64,000 nt of DNA, from contig NZ_CP143867.1 of the NCBI RefSeq assembly GCF_036416795.1, positions 5,076,001 through 5,140,000 on the forward strand. Direction: 5' to 3'. Below, piece by piece: positions 27,272-35,508 of the stretch; the stretch's first letter is position 1; every line of letters begins with the position of its first letter. The position numbers and the translations under genes are program-made. Below the pieces are notes generated by a model. That model was not told the DNA's origin. It did no database searches and saw only the letters and a program-made list of their open reading frames with translations. This DNA comes from Bacteroides sp. MSB163 (GTDB lineage: Bacteria > Bacteroidota > Bacteroidia > Bacteroidales > Bacteroidaceae).

Positions 27272-27709
27272 TTAAAAATTAGTACCTACCATCATCACAA
27301 TCATTCCATTCAATTTGCCGGATAAATAGTTCTCACGTACCCATACATTATCAAAGTACTTTATTTCACCGGCACCATAGTTCAAAATCAAACCCTCCAT
27401 TGTCTTATCTATCCATTTCCACGTAAAAGTACGTGAAGTTGTTTCATAAGGGCGACTTTCTCCACTACGATAATATTCCCAAATCTCTTGACCAGAATAA
27501 TCAGCCTTAGCAAATTTTAATTGATGACTACATAACACTTCAACACCGTCTTTGTTCTCTGTTGTGTATTCTTCCACCCATTTTTTTGCGCATAGTTTTT
27601 CATCACTGTTTCTCAAATAATCGTCAGTGTAATACTCATCACCACATGATGACACCCCCATGACAATCATCAGTAAAAAAAGTATTTTTCCAACATTCAA
27701 AGTTTTCAT
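27272..27709 (-). CDS. Small secreted lipoprotein, partner of the downstream lipoprotein
   Basis: 145 residues. The signal peptide has lipobox VSSC (Cys near residue 22) followed by GDEYYTDD. The mature part is Trp/Tyr-rich with alternating strands (KKWVEEYTTEN, FTWKWIDKTMEGLILNYG), resembling small lipocalin-like lipoproteins of Bacteroidales. It is the first gene of a two-gene unit with the 136-residue lipoprotein. A -7-like box (TATTTTTG on the minus strand, 27740-27747) lies about 30 bases upstream. Function unknown; envelope location is the only firm inference. Confidence 0.75.
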   Translation of the reverse strand: MKTLNVGKILFLLMIVMGVSSCGDEYYTDDYLRNSDEKLCAKKWVEEYTTENKDGVEVLCSHQLKFAKADYSGQEIWEYYRSGESRPYETTSRTFTWKWIDKTMEGLILNYGAGEIKYFDNVWVRENYLSGKLNGMIVMMVGTNF

Positions 27710-27767
27710 AATTCGTTTCGTTTAGTTAATACTTGCGGACAAAAATACGAAAAGATATTGAAATGTT

Positions 27768-28910
27768 TTAATATTTCGCCTGATATTTCTTGTAGAAGAT
27801 CAGAAACAGGATAAAACCTACCATAGCGAAAGGCACTCCAGCCAGTGCCGGATAACGGTATCCACCACTAATGGCTAATCCTCCCACATAGGCTCCAATA
27901 GCATTTCCGAGATTGAATGCTACCTGTACACAGGCTGCTCCCAACATCTCTCCCCCTTTTGCCACACGGATTATCAGCACCTGTTCCGGACTGGAAACCG
28001 CAAACAGACCGGCCGTACAAAGACACATCAGCAATGCAGATAACCACGGGTAAGGAGACAAGAAGAATATCAACAGCAATACAATACAGATCATAGCCTG
28101 CACAGTAGTCCCCACTTTCCCGGGAGTATAACGGTCGGAAAGCCGTCCGCTAACCAGATTACCTACCACCATACCAAAGCCCGCCAATACCATCAGCGCG
28201 GTAATGCTTTCCGCAGTAAATCCGGACACCTCCGTCAGCAACGGATTGATATAACTATACCAGCAGAAAACACCTCCGTTTCCTAAAGCCGTTGCACCCA
28301 AGATCAGCCAGGGAGCCGGTGTTTTCAGAAATTGGAATTGCCCCTTGAATCCTGTATCTTTCAATCCTTCCACATGAGGCACCCAACGCCAGATATAATA
28401 AAGTATAATCACGCCCCAACAACCCACCAATAAGAAAGTGACACGCCAGGAAATGGAATTGCTCAAAGAAGTACCCAGTGGAACTCCGAACAGATTGGCT
28501 ATGGTCATCCCCGCTATCATTATTGATACAGCCTCGGAACCCTTTCCTTTATCAGCCAACTTTTCCGCCACAATAGAGGCTACTCCGAAATATGCACCAT
28601 GAGGAAGTCCGGAGATAAAGCGTGCCAGCAATAATACCCAGTAGTTAGGTGCCAGTGCCGCACAGGTATTTCCTATCATCATCAAGGTAACCAATACCAG
28701 TAAGATATGTTTTAATGGATGCTTACGGGCTAAGATCAATACAGGTGCACCTACACAAACTCCCAAAGCGTATGCGGAAATAAAATGTCCCGCAACAGGG
28801 ATGCTGATACCTAAATCTTTAGCCACATCGGGCAAGATACCCATCATGACAAATTCGGCAATCCCTAATCCCAAGGTGCCGAATGCTAATGCGATAAGAC
28901 TCTTCTTCAT
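27768..28910 (-). CDS. MFS transporter, AraJ/sugar-efflux type
   Basis: 380 residues with about 12 hydrophobic segments in two halves, the compact MFS length. The first helix carries LGIAEFVMMGILPDVAKDLG, typical of the AraJ/YdeA drug:H+ antiporter branch. The loop after helix 2 has ARKHPLKHILL in place of the common GDRxGRR, and helices 4-5 carry RFISGLPHGAYFGVAS and GVPLGTSLSNSISWRVTF. It probably exports sugars or small toxic compounds; the substrate cannot be predicted. A -7 box (TACCTTTG, 28952-28959 minus) lies about 42 bases upstream. It is divergent from the peroxidase gene. Confidence 0.88.
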   Translation of the reverse strand: MKKSLIALAFGTLGLGIAEFVMMGILPDVAKDLGISIPVAGHFISAYALGVCVGAPVLILARKHPLKHILLVLVTLMMIGNTCAALAPNYWVLLLARFISGLPHGAYFGVASIVAEKLADKGKGSEAVSIMIAGMTIANLFGVPLGTSLSNSISWRVTFLLVGCWGVIILYYIWRWVPHVEGLKDTGFKGQFQFLKTPAPWLILGATALGNGGVFCWYSYINPLLTEVSGFTAESITALMVLAGFGMVVGNLVSGRLSDRYTPGKVGTTVQAMICIVLLLIFFLSPYPWLSALLMCLCTAGLFAVSSPEQVLIIRVAKGGEMLGAACVQVAFNLGNAIGAYVGGLAISGGYRYPALAGVPFAMVGFILFLIFYKKYQAKY

Positions 28911-29030
28911 GCCTATTTTTACCTACAAAAAACTAATCTTTTACCGGGGCGCAAAGGTAGTGTTTTTTTTATTTCAATGATAAACTATTTGAGTCTCCAT
29001 TTTGTTTTTATAGATAAACAGAATATAAAG

Positions 29031-29570
29031 ATGAAAACAATTATTATAAGTATTTTTATGGCAATGATGGCAATAGCTGCTCAGGCACAGCAAAAGAGTT
29101 TCTACGACTTTACAGTCAAGACCATTGACGGAGAAGATATATCACTTTCCACCTTTAAAGGTAAAAAAGTGCTGGTAGTTAATGTCGCTTCCAAATGTGG
29201 ATTTACTCCGCAATACGCTAAGCTCGAAGAGTTATATGAGAAGTATGGAAAGGATAATTTTGTAATAATCGGCTTTCCTGCTAATAATTTCCTGAGTCAG
29301 GAGCCGGGCAGTAATGAGGAAATCAAAGAATTTTGTACATTGAATTATGGAGTAACCTTTCCTATGATGGCTAAAATCTCTGTAAAGGGAAAAGACATTG
29401 CTCCTTTGTATAAATGGTTAACCCAGAAGAGCGAGAACGGTGTGCAAGACGCAAAAGTCGGTTGGAATTTCCATAAATTCCTGATTGATGAAAACGGGAA
29501 ATGGGTAGCTTCTTATGGTTCAAGTACCAATCCGTTATCGGAGGAAATAGTGAAATGGATTGAAAAGTAA
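29031..29570 (+). CDS. Periplasmic glutathione-peroxidase-like thiol peroxidase
   Basis: 179 residues from the ATG at 29031. The open frame begins at 28977, but the extra 18 residues are not signal-like, while MKTIIISIFMAMMAIAAQAQ is a clean signal peptide. The peroxidatic Cys is C56 in NVASKCGFTPQY, where animal enzymes have selenocysteine. The second conserved region reads GFPANNFLSQEPG and the WNF motif is in VGWNFHKFLID. Such bacterial enzymes usually use thioredoxin-like donors, and the Cys in EFCTLNYG may resolve the disulfide. It reduces peroxides in the periplasm, useful for an anaerobe. It is a single gene ending in a strong hairpin. Confidence 0.92.
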   Translation: MKTIIISIFMAMMAIAAQAQQKSFYDFTVKTIDGEDISLSTFKGKKVLVVNVASKCGFTPQYAKLEELYEKYGKDNFVIIGFPANNFLSQEPGSNEEIKEFCTLNYGVTFPMMAKISVKGKDIAPLYKWLTQKSENGVQDAKVGWNFHKFLIDENGKWVASYGSSTNPLSEEIVKWIEK

Positions 29571-29593
29571 CTTTCCAGTCTACTAAAAAAAAT

Positions 29594-29626
29594 AGCCGGG
29601 AGTGCAAATCAAATGCACTTCCGGCT
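29594..29626. terminator. Terminator between the peroxidase and the smalltalk gene
   Basis: AGCCGGGAGTGCA (29594-29606) pairs with TGCACTTCCGGCT (29614-29626) with one wobble pair and a 7-base loop; A-rich before and T-rich after, so it may serve both convergent units. Confidence 0.8.
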
Positions 29627-29641
29627 TATTTCAAACAGTTC

Positions 29642-29740
29642 TTATCCTTGCGTCATTGCCTGTACTCCGATTACACCTGCAATGGCAGTGGCTACGGCAA
29701 TAATCACTTTTAATATCACATTCCAACTCGTTTTCTTCAT
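29642..29740 (-). CDS. Smalltalk-type micro-protein (32 residues)
   Basis: A 32-codon ORF reading MKKTSWNVILKVIIAVATAI, then AGVIGVQAMTQG. This is the pattern of the tiny Bacteroides protein family annotated as smalltalk: KKTSW start, one hydrophobic helix with GVIG near its end, short polar tail. It lies 34 bases downstream of the HU-like gene on the same strand, its usual partner. It is probably membrane associated. Function is unknown. Confidence 0.85.
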   Translation of the reverse strand: MKKTSWNVILKVIIAVATAIAGVIGVQAMTQG

Positions 29741-29774
29741 AGAAATCTTCTTTAGCTTTAATTATTAGTTTTCG

Positions 29775-30284
29775 TTAACCGAGAGGATTTTCATCCAGTC
29801 CTCCGCCGCCCGGGTTGTCTCCCGAACCACTATCCGAACCACCTCCCGTAGGAACATTCGATAACCCTTTCAGATAATCGTCCAAGCTGACCAGATCCAA
29901 CTTTTCACCGGCACGGGTAGCAGTCTTGGTTATCTTCAACTCCTTATTGGCTTGAAAGCAGATACGGACACTATCCACGCTCTTGGCTGTAATATCCTCC
30001 GCCTTATCCGATCCTTTCGACTTGGCAGCCAGCATAAATACGCCCAATCCGGCAATATTCACCGTCTTACCTTCCAACAACTGTTCTTTCAACTTCTCTA
30101 CAAAGTTCTGTACTACACTTCTGATATCACCGATAGACAGCGATGAACGATCCTGCATCTTTTGGGCAATAAATGCCAGATTCACACTTTGTCCTAAAGT
30201 TACTAATTGCGGGAAATACTTTTTGGGAGAATTCTCAACCCGAGGGTCAGACGGTCTCTCCACCGTTCTAAAAATTACACTCAT
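29775..30284 (-). CDS. HU/IHF-like DNA-binding protein with Gly-rich tail
   Basis: 169 residues. The HU fold spans about residues 20-125: a helical pair (NLAFIAQKMQDRSSLSIGDIRSVVQNFVEKLKEQLLEGKTV), then NIAGLGVFMLAAKSKGSD, which aligns with the HU beta arm start. The tail is Gly/Ser/Asp-rich with SGDNPGGGG, as in the long Bacteroides HU-like family. In many Bacteroides genomes this gene is followed by smalltalk and an N-acetylmuramidase or amidase. Here smalltalk follows, and the only muramidase in the window is a relic at 54282. Role unknown; DNA bending is inferred from fold. Confidence 0.85.
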   Translation of the reverse strand: MSVIFRTVERPSDPRVENSPKKYFPQLVTLGQSVNLAFIAQKMQDRSSLSIGDIRSVVQNFVEKLKEQLLEGKTVNIAGLGVFMLAAKSKGSDKAEDITAKSVDSVRICFQANKELKITKTATRAGEKLDLVSLDDYLKGLSNVPTGGGSDSGSGDNPGGGGLDENPLG

Positions 30285-30445
30285 TCTACTTTTTTCATTT
30301 AGAGATTTAAATTCCGTTTTAATTCACTTCGCTGATCAACGATAATGCAAAGGTGAGGATTAAATCTCTAATAAAAGAAGGAAAAGGAGCAGTGAGAGCA
30401 GTTTTTCTGAGAAAAGTTATAAGTAACAATGAATCAGATCATAAA

Positions 30446-30731
30446 TCAAACACCGACCACTATATATTCATCAATATTCCGCGTCTTCTTACTGAAGTTC
30501 ACCCCTATCTCCACCAACTGTTTATTATCCAGCAGGAAAGTGTCACCTCACGTTCTTCCCGTCCCCAAACATCTTCCCACAGATTCAGATGTCGGGCAAG
30601 CATAGATTCCAAGCGAGAAACAGAATCTTACTGATAGATCATATCTGTCTTGTCTACATACAAAAACTTCCCTTACGGATATCTTCAAATGTCTGTATCC
30701 CTATTGGCAAATTACGAACCTGTTCCATCAT
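30446..30731 (-). pseudogene. Relic of an AAA-ATPase / PD-(D/E)XK nuclease family gene (DUF1703-like), both ends only
   Basis: On the minus strand from ATG 30731 I read NLPIGIQTFEDIRKG, then after a one-base shift KFLYVDKTDMIYQ. This is the conserved N-terminus of the AAA-ATPase_like family (usually GIQ-F-IR---YVDKT). After a TAA, about 40 residues of uncertain origin follow (DSVSRLESMLARHLNLWED...). After another shift comes LLDNKQLVEIGVNFSKKTRN and a stop at 30446, matching the usual C-terminal IGVNFS-TRNI pattern. Family members are about 520 residues, so roughly 80% is missing, including the Walker motifs and nuclease centre. This is a dead gene left by a large internal deletion plus frameshifts. 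Confidence 0.75.
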
Positions 30732-31053
30732 ACTCAATATTAATCTTTATCTAATAAGACCCTCGCTAAGGCATTCACATACGATTACAATAGTTTGATT
30801 ACTCACTTTCATTACTATATCTCTGGCTAAGGCAAAGATATAAACTTCCGTTTGATAATCAGAAGGAGGCTTCAATTATTCACAAGACCGCTAACATTTC
30901 GAATATTTCATATTGACCGGATCACTGAAAGTCAAGTCTAAACAACAGGTTACGGAATGTCACCAATCGACTAACTTCTGTCCTTATTTATCCGACCTAC
31001 AAACATTCATTCTCAACCAGCAAAAGTAATCTTGCAACTAAAAAAGTGAGATT
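30732..31053. other. Gene-free stretch
   Basis: About 320 AT-rich bases between the two relics. I see no convincing coding frame, promoter or repeat here. Confidence 0.5.
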
Positions 31054-31272
31054 ATGAGAAGTAATTTCAAACTCTTATTTTTCGTAAAACGAAATGCAAC
31101 AAAGAAAAACGACAATTTACCCATCATTGCAAGAATCACCATCAACCAAATTGTAGCACAGTTCAACACTCAACATAGAATAAACCTGACTAGTTGGACT
31201 AAAAGAATGTATTTCAAAAACATATCATCATTTATTTACTTGTTTACCTTTGCAAAAAACATAGTAACATGA
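31054..31272 (+). pseudogene. N-terminal relic of a tyrosine recombinase
   Basis: The frame from ATG 31054 reads MRSNFKLLFFVKRNATKKND, then NLPIIARITINQIVAQFNTQ and HRINLTSW. This is the arm-DNA-binding start of Bacteroides tyrosine integrases (MRS-FK-LF--KRNA-KK-G--P---RITI-G--AQF). After about 50 residues the similarity ends and the frame stops at 31272; no SAM-like or catalytic domain follows. It is a fragment, perhaps of a lost integrase or of an invertase like those that flip capsule promoters. Confidence 0.7.
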
Positions 31273-31430
31273 AGGATTATCCTATAAATGTAATAGATAA
31301 CGAATATTTAGCTTTCAGTAGACTTACGCAATGAGTTTCCTAATATGCAGTTTTTTTCTCGTCAGAACCTATACTACAATAAAAGTTCTATGAATTCTAC
31401 GCAGAGAAAGTACACTTTTCATCCAATAGT

Positions 31431-31461
31431 GTAATTGTCCCCCAAGTTGAGGGACAATTAC
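31431..31461. repeat. Perfect 11-bp inverted repeat in a gene-free stretch
   Basis: GTAATTGTCCC (31431-31441) and GGGACAATTAC (31451-31461) surround a 9-base loop. There is no T-run, so it is not an obvious terminator. The surrounding 31273-31610 holds no gene I can support. Confidence 0.6.
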
Positions 31462-31610
31462 AAGTAAAAACATAGAAGAAGCATTATTTTATGCGCACCA
31501 AACCCTATCTAATAAAAGGTAGTAGAGGAGAAAGAGCTGGTCCATACAATGGATTACCTCTTAGTCCCCCCTCAAATACCCTTCATTTAATATCTCTACT
31601 TCATTTTCTC

Positions 31611-32149
31611 CTATAATAATAACTCCCCACTTTTTTTATATTCTATTTTTTGATCCTGGTTCATAACAAATGCGTCAAAAGGAGCTATACTACTATGATC
31701 CGGTATAGAAATTATCCAATATATACGATAACGTCCGGAATCTATGATCTTCATCTCATCTTTTAAAAAAGATGGGTATCTTCCAATTGTTTTAATGCAT
31801 TATTAGTATTTATTGCTACATTTTTCTTCAAACAATATTTTAACTCAAGCAGAAATAACCACCCTTTATTTTTCGCTTTGGAAGAGACGCACATGCATTC
31901 ACACTGTTTTACGACTTTACCATCCTTGTTTCTCAAAGCCGCCTTATTTTCTTCAAAGTTTATAGCGTCAAAAGAAACGCCATGTTTATTTTTCAAATAA
32001 AAGGCTTCAATCAAATCAGGCTTGACATCGGATATGGTTACACCCATAAATGGTGTATTATGTGTCTTTGAATATTCAGTATAGTCAACTATGTATAAGT
32101 CAGAACTAAAGCTATTTATGTGTGAAAATAAACTATTCATCTTCCTCAC
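31611..32149 (-). pseudogene. Small partner of the AAA ATPase with nuclease-like ELK motif, frameshifted at a T6 run
   Basis: The first 128 codons (32149 to 31763) overlap the end of the AAA ATPase by 17 bases, so the pair is translationally coupled. Residues about 100-115 read WLFLLELKYCLKK, with the ELK of PD-(D/E)XK nucleases. The frame stops right after QLEDTHLF at a run of six Ts (31765-31770). With one extra T the protein continues LKDEMKIIDSGRYRIYWIIS, then IPDHSSIAPFDAFVMNQDQK to a TAG at 31611, about 50 more residues that look fully coding. It is therefore a broken gene, a slippage switch or a sequencing error. I do not know the family. Confidence 0.65.
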
Positions 32150-33389
32150 AATAATTAAGCATATTATTAAAATCGCTCATAATTCCTTGCATAATTCTAT
32201 TAAAATAGTTGGCTCGAATCAGCCCATCTTTGTCTTGAATTGTACCATTCACACTGTGAATATCCGCTCGCATCATTCCATTTTCAATTTCCCATACAGC
32301 AACTTCTTTAGGATCCAATACGGCTTCTTTACAATCAAGTTCCTGATACTCCTCTTTCGGCATTTTATTCTTCACAGCATAAGCCATTAAACAATTATTC
32401 AATGCATATAGAATATAAGGACTATGAGTAGTGATAACTAAACGATGATTTCTTCCATGATTAATAGCGGTAAGTAAGTAAAATAAAAGATCACGTTGCG
32501 CTTCTGGAAATAAGTTTTGTTCAGGCTCTTCAATTATGAACTGCGTATGAGTATACACCTTTCCTTTTATAAAACCTGCCAGACGTCTTTTCAATTCTTC
32601 CAATTCATCCGAAGTTCGGTTATTACCAGTCTGCAATCCTTCTAACAATTGGGTAATCTTCTCACTTTCAGCATAAGAGTAAGGTTTTTCCTCTTCATAT
32701 ATCCCTTTTGAGAGCCAATCTATTAGTAGTAGCAAAGGGACAATTGACTGCAACCCGCTAGACGCAGTACGCAAAGTTAATTTCTTACCATTTTCCATTT
32801 GCAACACGTCTGTATCACCATCTCCTAAATAATATTCTATTCCCATATTCAAGACCTTCATCTTGTGGTCAACCGGATATTTGCGTTTAGCATCATACCA
32901 ATTTTTTATAAAATCCAAAAGATTATCATTATCTTCTGCATAATTGCGCAAATTAGGAACTACAGAAACAAAATTACGTTCCGCAGGGATATAAATAACT
33001 TTAGGATTTATTTTCTTATCAAGAGATAGAAAGAAATACTCTTTCTCAATATAATGTTCCGTATAATATTCATCATATAACACCGGGATTTCTTCTTTTT
33101 CTTTCCAATTATAAACATATGTCAAATTTTCACCGGCATAATATATCAACGAGTCTTCATTAAAATAAGAACCGGACAATTTGTGATACGACTGCAAACG
33201 CTTATAAGCATCTTTCCATGCCATTTTCTCTTCAAATGCATTTGTCTTTTCCATCCAAGTACAGAAACTTATAATCTTCGCCAATGTACTTTTACCACAA
33301 CTTTGTGGTCCCATGAATACATTTACTTTTTTAAGCTCTATATCCACACTCTTGATAGGCCCTATATTTTTTACAATCAACCGACTCAT
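32133..33389 (-). CDS. AAA (ABC-type, OLD/RloC-like) ATPase of a two-gene accessory system
   Basis: 418 residues. The N-terminus is MSRLIVKNIGPIKSVDIELK, followed by Walker A GPQSCGKST (about 32-40). The ABC-like signature region is TASSGLQSIVPLLLLIDW (about 207-224), Walker B is FIIEEPEQNLFPEAQRD (about 290-306), and the H-loop is VITTHSPYILYAL. The helical insert between Walker A and signature is typical of single-protein ATPases in phage defence and overcoming-lysogenization families. It overlaps the small ELK-motif gene by 17 bases. The upstream side abuts a group II intron (3' end at about 33468). Defence function is inferred from architecture, not shown. Confidence 0.8.
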   Translation of the reverse strand: MSRLIVKNIGPIKSVDIELKKVNVFMGPQSCGKSTLAKIISFCTWMEKTNAFEEKMAWKDAYKRLQSYHKLSGSYFNEDSLIYYAGENLTYVYNWKEKEEIPVLYDEYYTEHYIEKEYFFLSLDKKINPKVIYIPAERNFVSVVPNLRNYAEDNDNLLDFIKNWYDAKRKYPVDHKMKVLNMGIEYYLGDGDTDVLQMENGKKLTLRTASSGLQSIVPLLLLIDWLSKGIYEEEKPYSYAESEKITQLLEGLQTGNNRTSDELEELKRRLAGFIKGKVYTHTQFIIEEPEQNLFPEAQRDLLFYLLTAINHGRNHRLVITTHSPYILYALNNCLMAYAVKNKMPKEEYQELDCKEAVLDPKEVAVWEIENGMMRADIHSVNGTIQDKDGLIRANYFNRIMQGIMSDFNNMLNYCEEDE

Positions 33390-33467
33390 ACTATCACATT
33401 CATATTTATCTCTTGCAGAGAAACAAATTCCACTCCAAATATCCTAAAATCCATCTTTCTATTTTAA

Positions 33468-35389
33468 ATCGAGTAGGAGGAAAACGAAGTAGTTTTCTTC
33501 CTACTTTCGCTTTCCGACCTCTCACACCACCACGCATGCCGTTCGGCACGTGGCGGTTCTTTACTTACGATGCAATTTACTGTAATACTCCATCAAGGTA
33601 GGGTACCTCACTAGTTTCAATTTGTCATTATCCATGGCAGAAGTTAGGATTCTGCTCCCAGCTATACACCAATACCCTAAGCGAGTATTGGCATGTTGCC
33701 AGGCATAGAACTTACTGATGCCACACTTCTGCAAATTGGCAAACCGAGTTTTGACCTTCTTCCAGTATTTCCATATACACATGCGTATCCTACGACGAAG
33801 CCATTCATCTATACGTTTCAGATAACTCTGCATATCTGCCTACTGAAAGTATTCTATCCAGCTACGTATAAACAGATGAAGCTTTGATTTGCGCTGCTCA
33901 TACCCCATACCATTACTTCTTCCGGTCAGTTCTTTCAAGCGAACTTTCAGTTTAAGGTAACTTTTGGGATGGACAGATAAGCGACATTCGCCATTCTTTA
34001 CATAAAAAGAATAACCCAGAAACTTCATGCCACGAACATAACCAACGCTGGTTTTATCTTGATTTACCTTTAGGAAAAGATGTTTCTCAATAAAAGCGCT
34101 TATGCTCTTCTTTACACGCAGGGCAGAACGTTTACTCTTACAGAAAATCATACAGTCGTCCGCATAACGCACAAACTTGTGCCCACGGGATTCCAACTCT
34201 GTATCCAATTCATGGAGCATAACATTGCTCAGCAAGGGGCTTAAAGGTCCTCCTTGGACAGTTCCCTGAACACGGCTCTCGTAGTGACCATCTACCATTG
34301 CCCCCGAGAGGAGGTATTTATGGACGAGGGAGATAACACGACCATCCTTCACGGTGCGTGACAAAATCTCTATCAACTTGCTATGATTAACTGTGTCGAA
34401 GAACTTTTCTAAGTCCAAGTCAACACAGTATTTATGACCACTATTGATATGAGATTGGGCGCGCCGCAAGGCGTGGTGAGCACTGCGTTTAGGGCGGAAG
34501 CCAAAGCTGTTGTCACTGAACTGGCGTTCGTAAAGCGGACTAAGCACCTGGCTGATGGATTGTTGAATAAGACGGTCAATAACGGTAGGAATACCTAATT
34601 GACGTTTCTTACCTCCATCCTTGGGAATTTCAACCCGCCGGACGGGATTGGGACGATAGCTACCGTCCAACAAAGAGTTTATCAGTTCGTCTTTATGGAG
34701 TTTCAGGTAAGGAAGTAAATCTTCCGTTTCCATCTTATCGACACCTCCACAGCCACCGTTGGCCACGACCTGCTTGTAGGCGCGGTTCATGTTTGCGGGC
34801 GACACAATACGTTCCAATAAAGCATCTTTGGTAAATTGCGCTTCCACGAGGTGGTTTTCAGTTATCCCAATAAAGGTCTGCACTCCGGCATAGCTTTCGG
34901 ATTCCGTCCTATCCTTTTGCCGGCAGTTATCACTCAATGTTGATATTTTCTGCATTCGTTCCTTTATTTGGTAACATTCATTGACTACTCGCTTAAATAA
35001 AGTTCAGACCTTCCCCGAATGCCGATTTTTTTTTTCGGGTACTATGTCGTCTGCTGACTTCTCACAGCAAGCTTTACTCCGTGCTTCTGAAAAAAAAACA
35101 TCTGCACGTCTGTGAGACCTCCCCAGTTAAGAATACATTCTTTCCATCTTATACCTGCCGGATTTACTTTGGATGTTTCCGGATAGTTATAAGGCTTTGT
35201 CTTGTTTAGCAGACTAACCCACATCCTTTAGCCTTATATCCGGTTTCTGTACGTCAGGCCAGATGTTTGCCGCTACCTTCCTTCAGATTCCAACTCACGA
35301 TGGACACCCTTGGCGTTGGCTAAACACTTCCCACTATCAGGGCGTGTTAGGGACTTGCACCCATTAGAATATACCCATGCTGGGCGAAC
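33468..35389 (-). mobile_element. Group II intron (terminator-targeting, IIC-like), about 1.9 kb
   Basis: On the minus strand the element starts GTTCGCCCAGCATGGG (5' G at 35389), followed by typical domain I sequence (TGCAAGTCCC..., GGTAGCGGCAAAC). It ends with a domain V/VI-like 3' region: the GAACCGCC/GGTGGTG hairpin near 33520-33560, then a hairpin ending CCTACTCGAT at about 33468. It encodes a LtrA-type protein in between. The 5' end sits 8 bases after the stem of a terminator-like hairpin (35398-35429), the target style of group IIC introns. Exact 3' end is uncertain by a few bases. Confidence 0.85.
33561..34955 (-). pseudogene. ltrA: Group II intron reverse transcriptase/maturase with in-frame amber codon
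   Basis: The frame from 34955 gives a reverse transcriptase with all landmarks: NGGCGGVDKM, KKRQLGIPTVIDRL, FGFRPKRSAHHAL, the catalytic YADD in FVRYADDCMIF, and RGMKFLGYSF. At 33840-33842 a TAG interrupts WIEYFQ-TAG-ADMQSYLKR. The same frame continues as DEWLRRRIRMCIWKYWKKVK, RFANLQKCG, NTRLGYW to 33561, which is the maturase (GIIM) domain and C-terminus. One nonsense change therefore splits an otherwise full-length protein of about 464 residues. Reverse transcription could survive, but splicing help needs the maturase domain, so the copy is probably inactive unless the TAG is suppressed. Confidence 0.88.
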
Positions 35390-35397
35390 CAAGAAAC

Positions 35398-35429
35398 CCC
35401 CGAAACTTTCAGTTATTGAAGTTTCGGGG
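35398..35429. terminator. Terminator-like hairpin at the group II intron 5' boundary
   Basis: CCCCGAAACTT (35398-35408) pairs with AAGTTTCGGGG (35419-35429), followed on the minus strand by TTTCTTG and the intron. It lies downstream of the TOPRIM-like gene. The same stem and loop recur at 38780-38809. Confidence 0.75.
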
Positions 35430-35508
35430 TATATACAAAGAAGCATGTTTCATCAAAATTCCTCCAAATAGCTTTCAACATGCTTGTTTTTTTCAGTAAT
35501 TATGCTTT

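Noticed and set aside
31269..31334. A 21-codon ORF (MKDYPINVIDNEYLAFSRLT) behind a TACCTTTG box
   Set aside because: Too short and unlike anything I recognise; no -33 box. Possibly another relic, not supportable as a gene.
35042..35224. A 60-codon frame starting MWVSLLNKTKPYNYPE
   Set aside because: It lies within the structured RNA of the group II intron upstream of the maturase, and similar short frames arise in such introns without being genes.
35430..35508. AAGCATGTT...AACATGCTT with a T-run as a second terminator
   Set aside because: The arms are 27 bases apart and its direction does not follow a plus-strand gene; too weak beside the strong hairpin at 35398.
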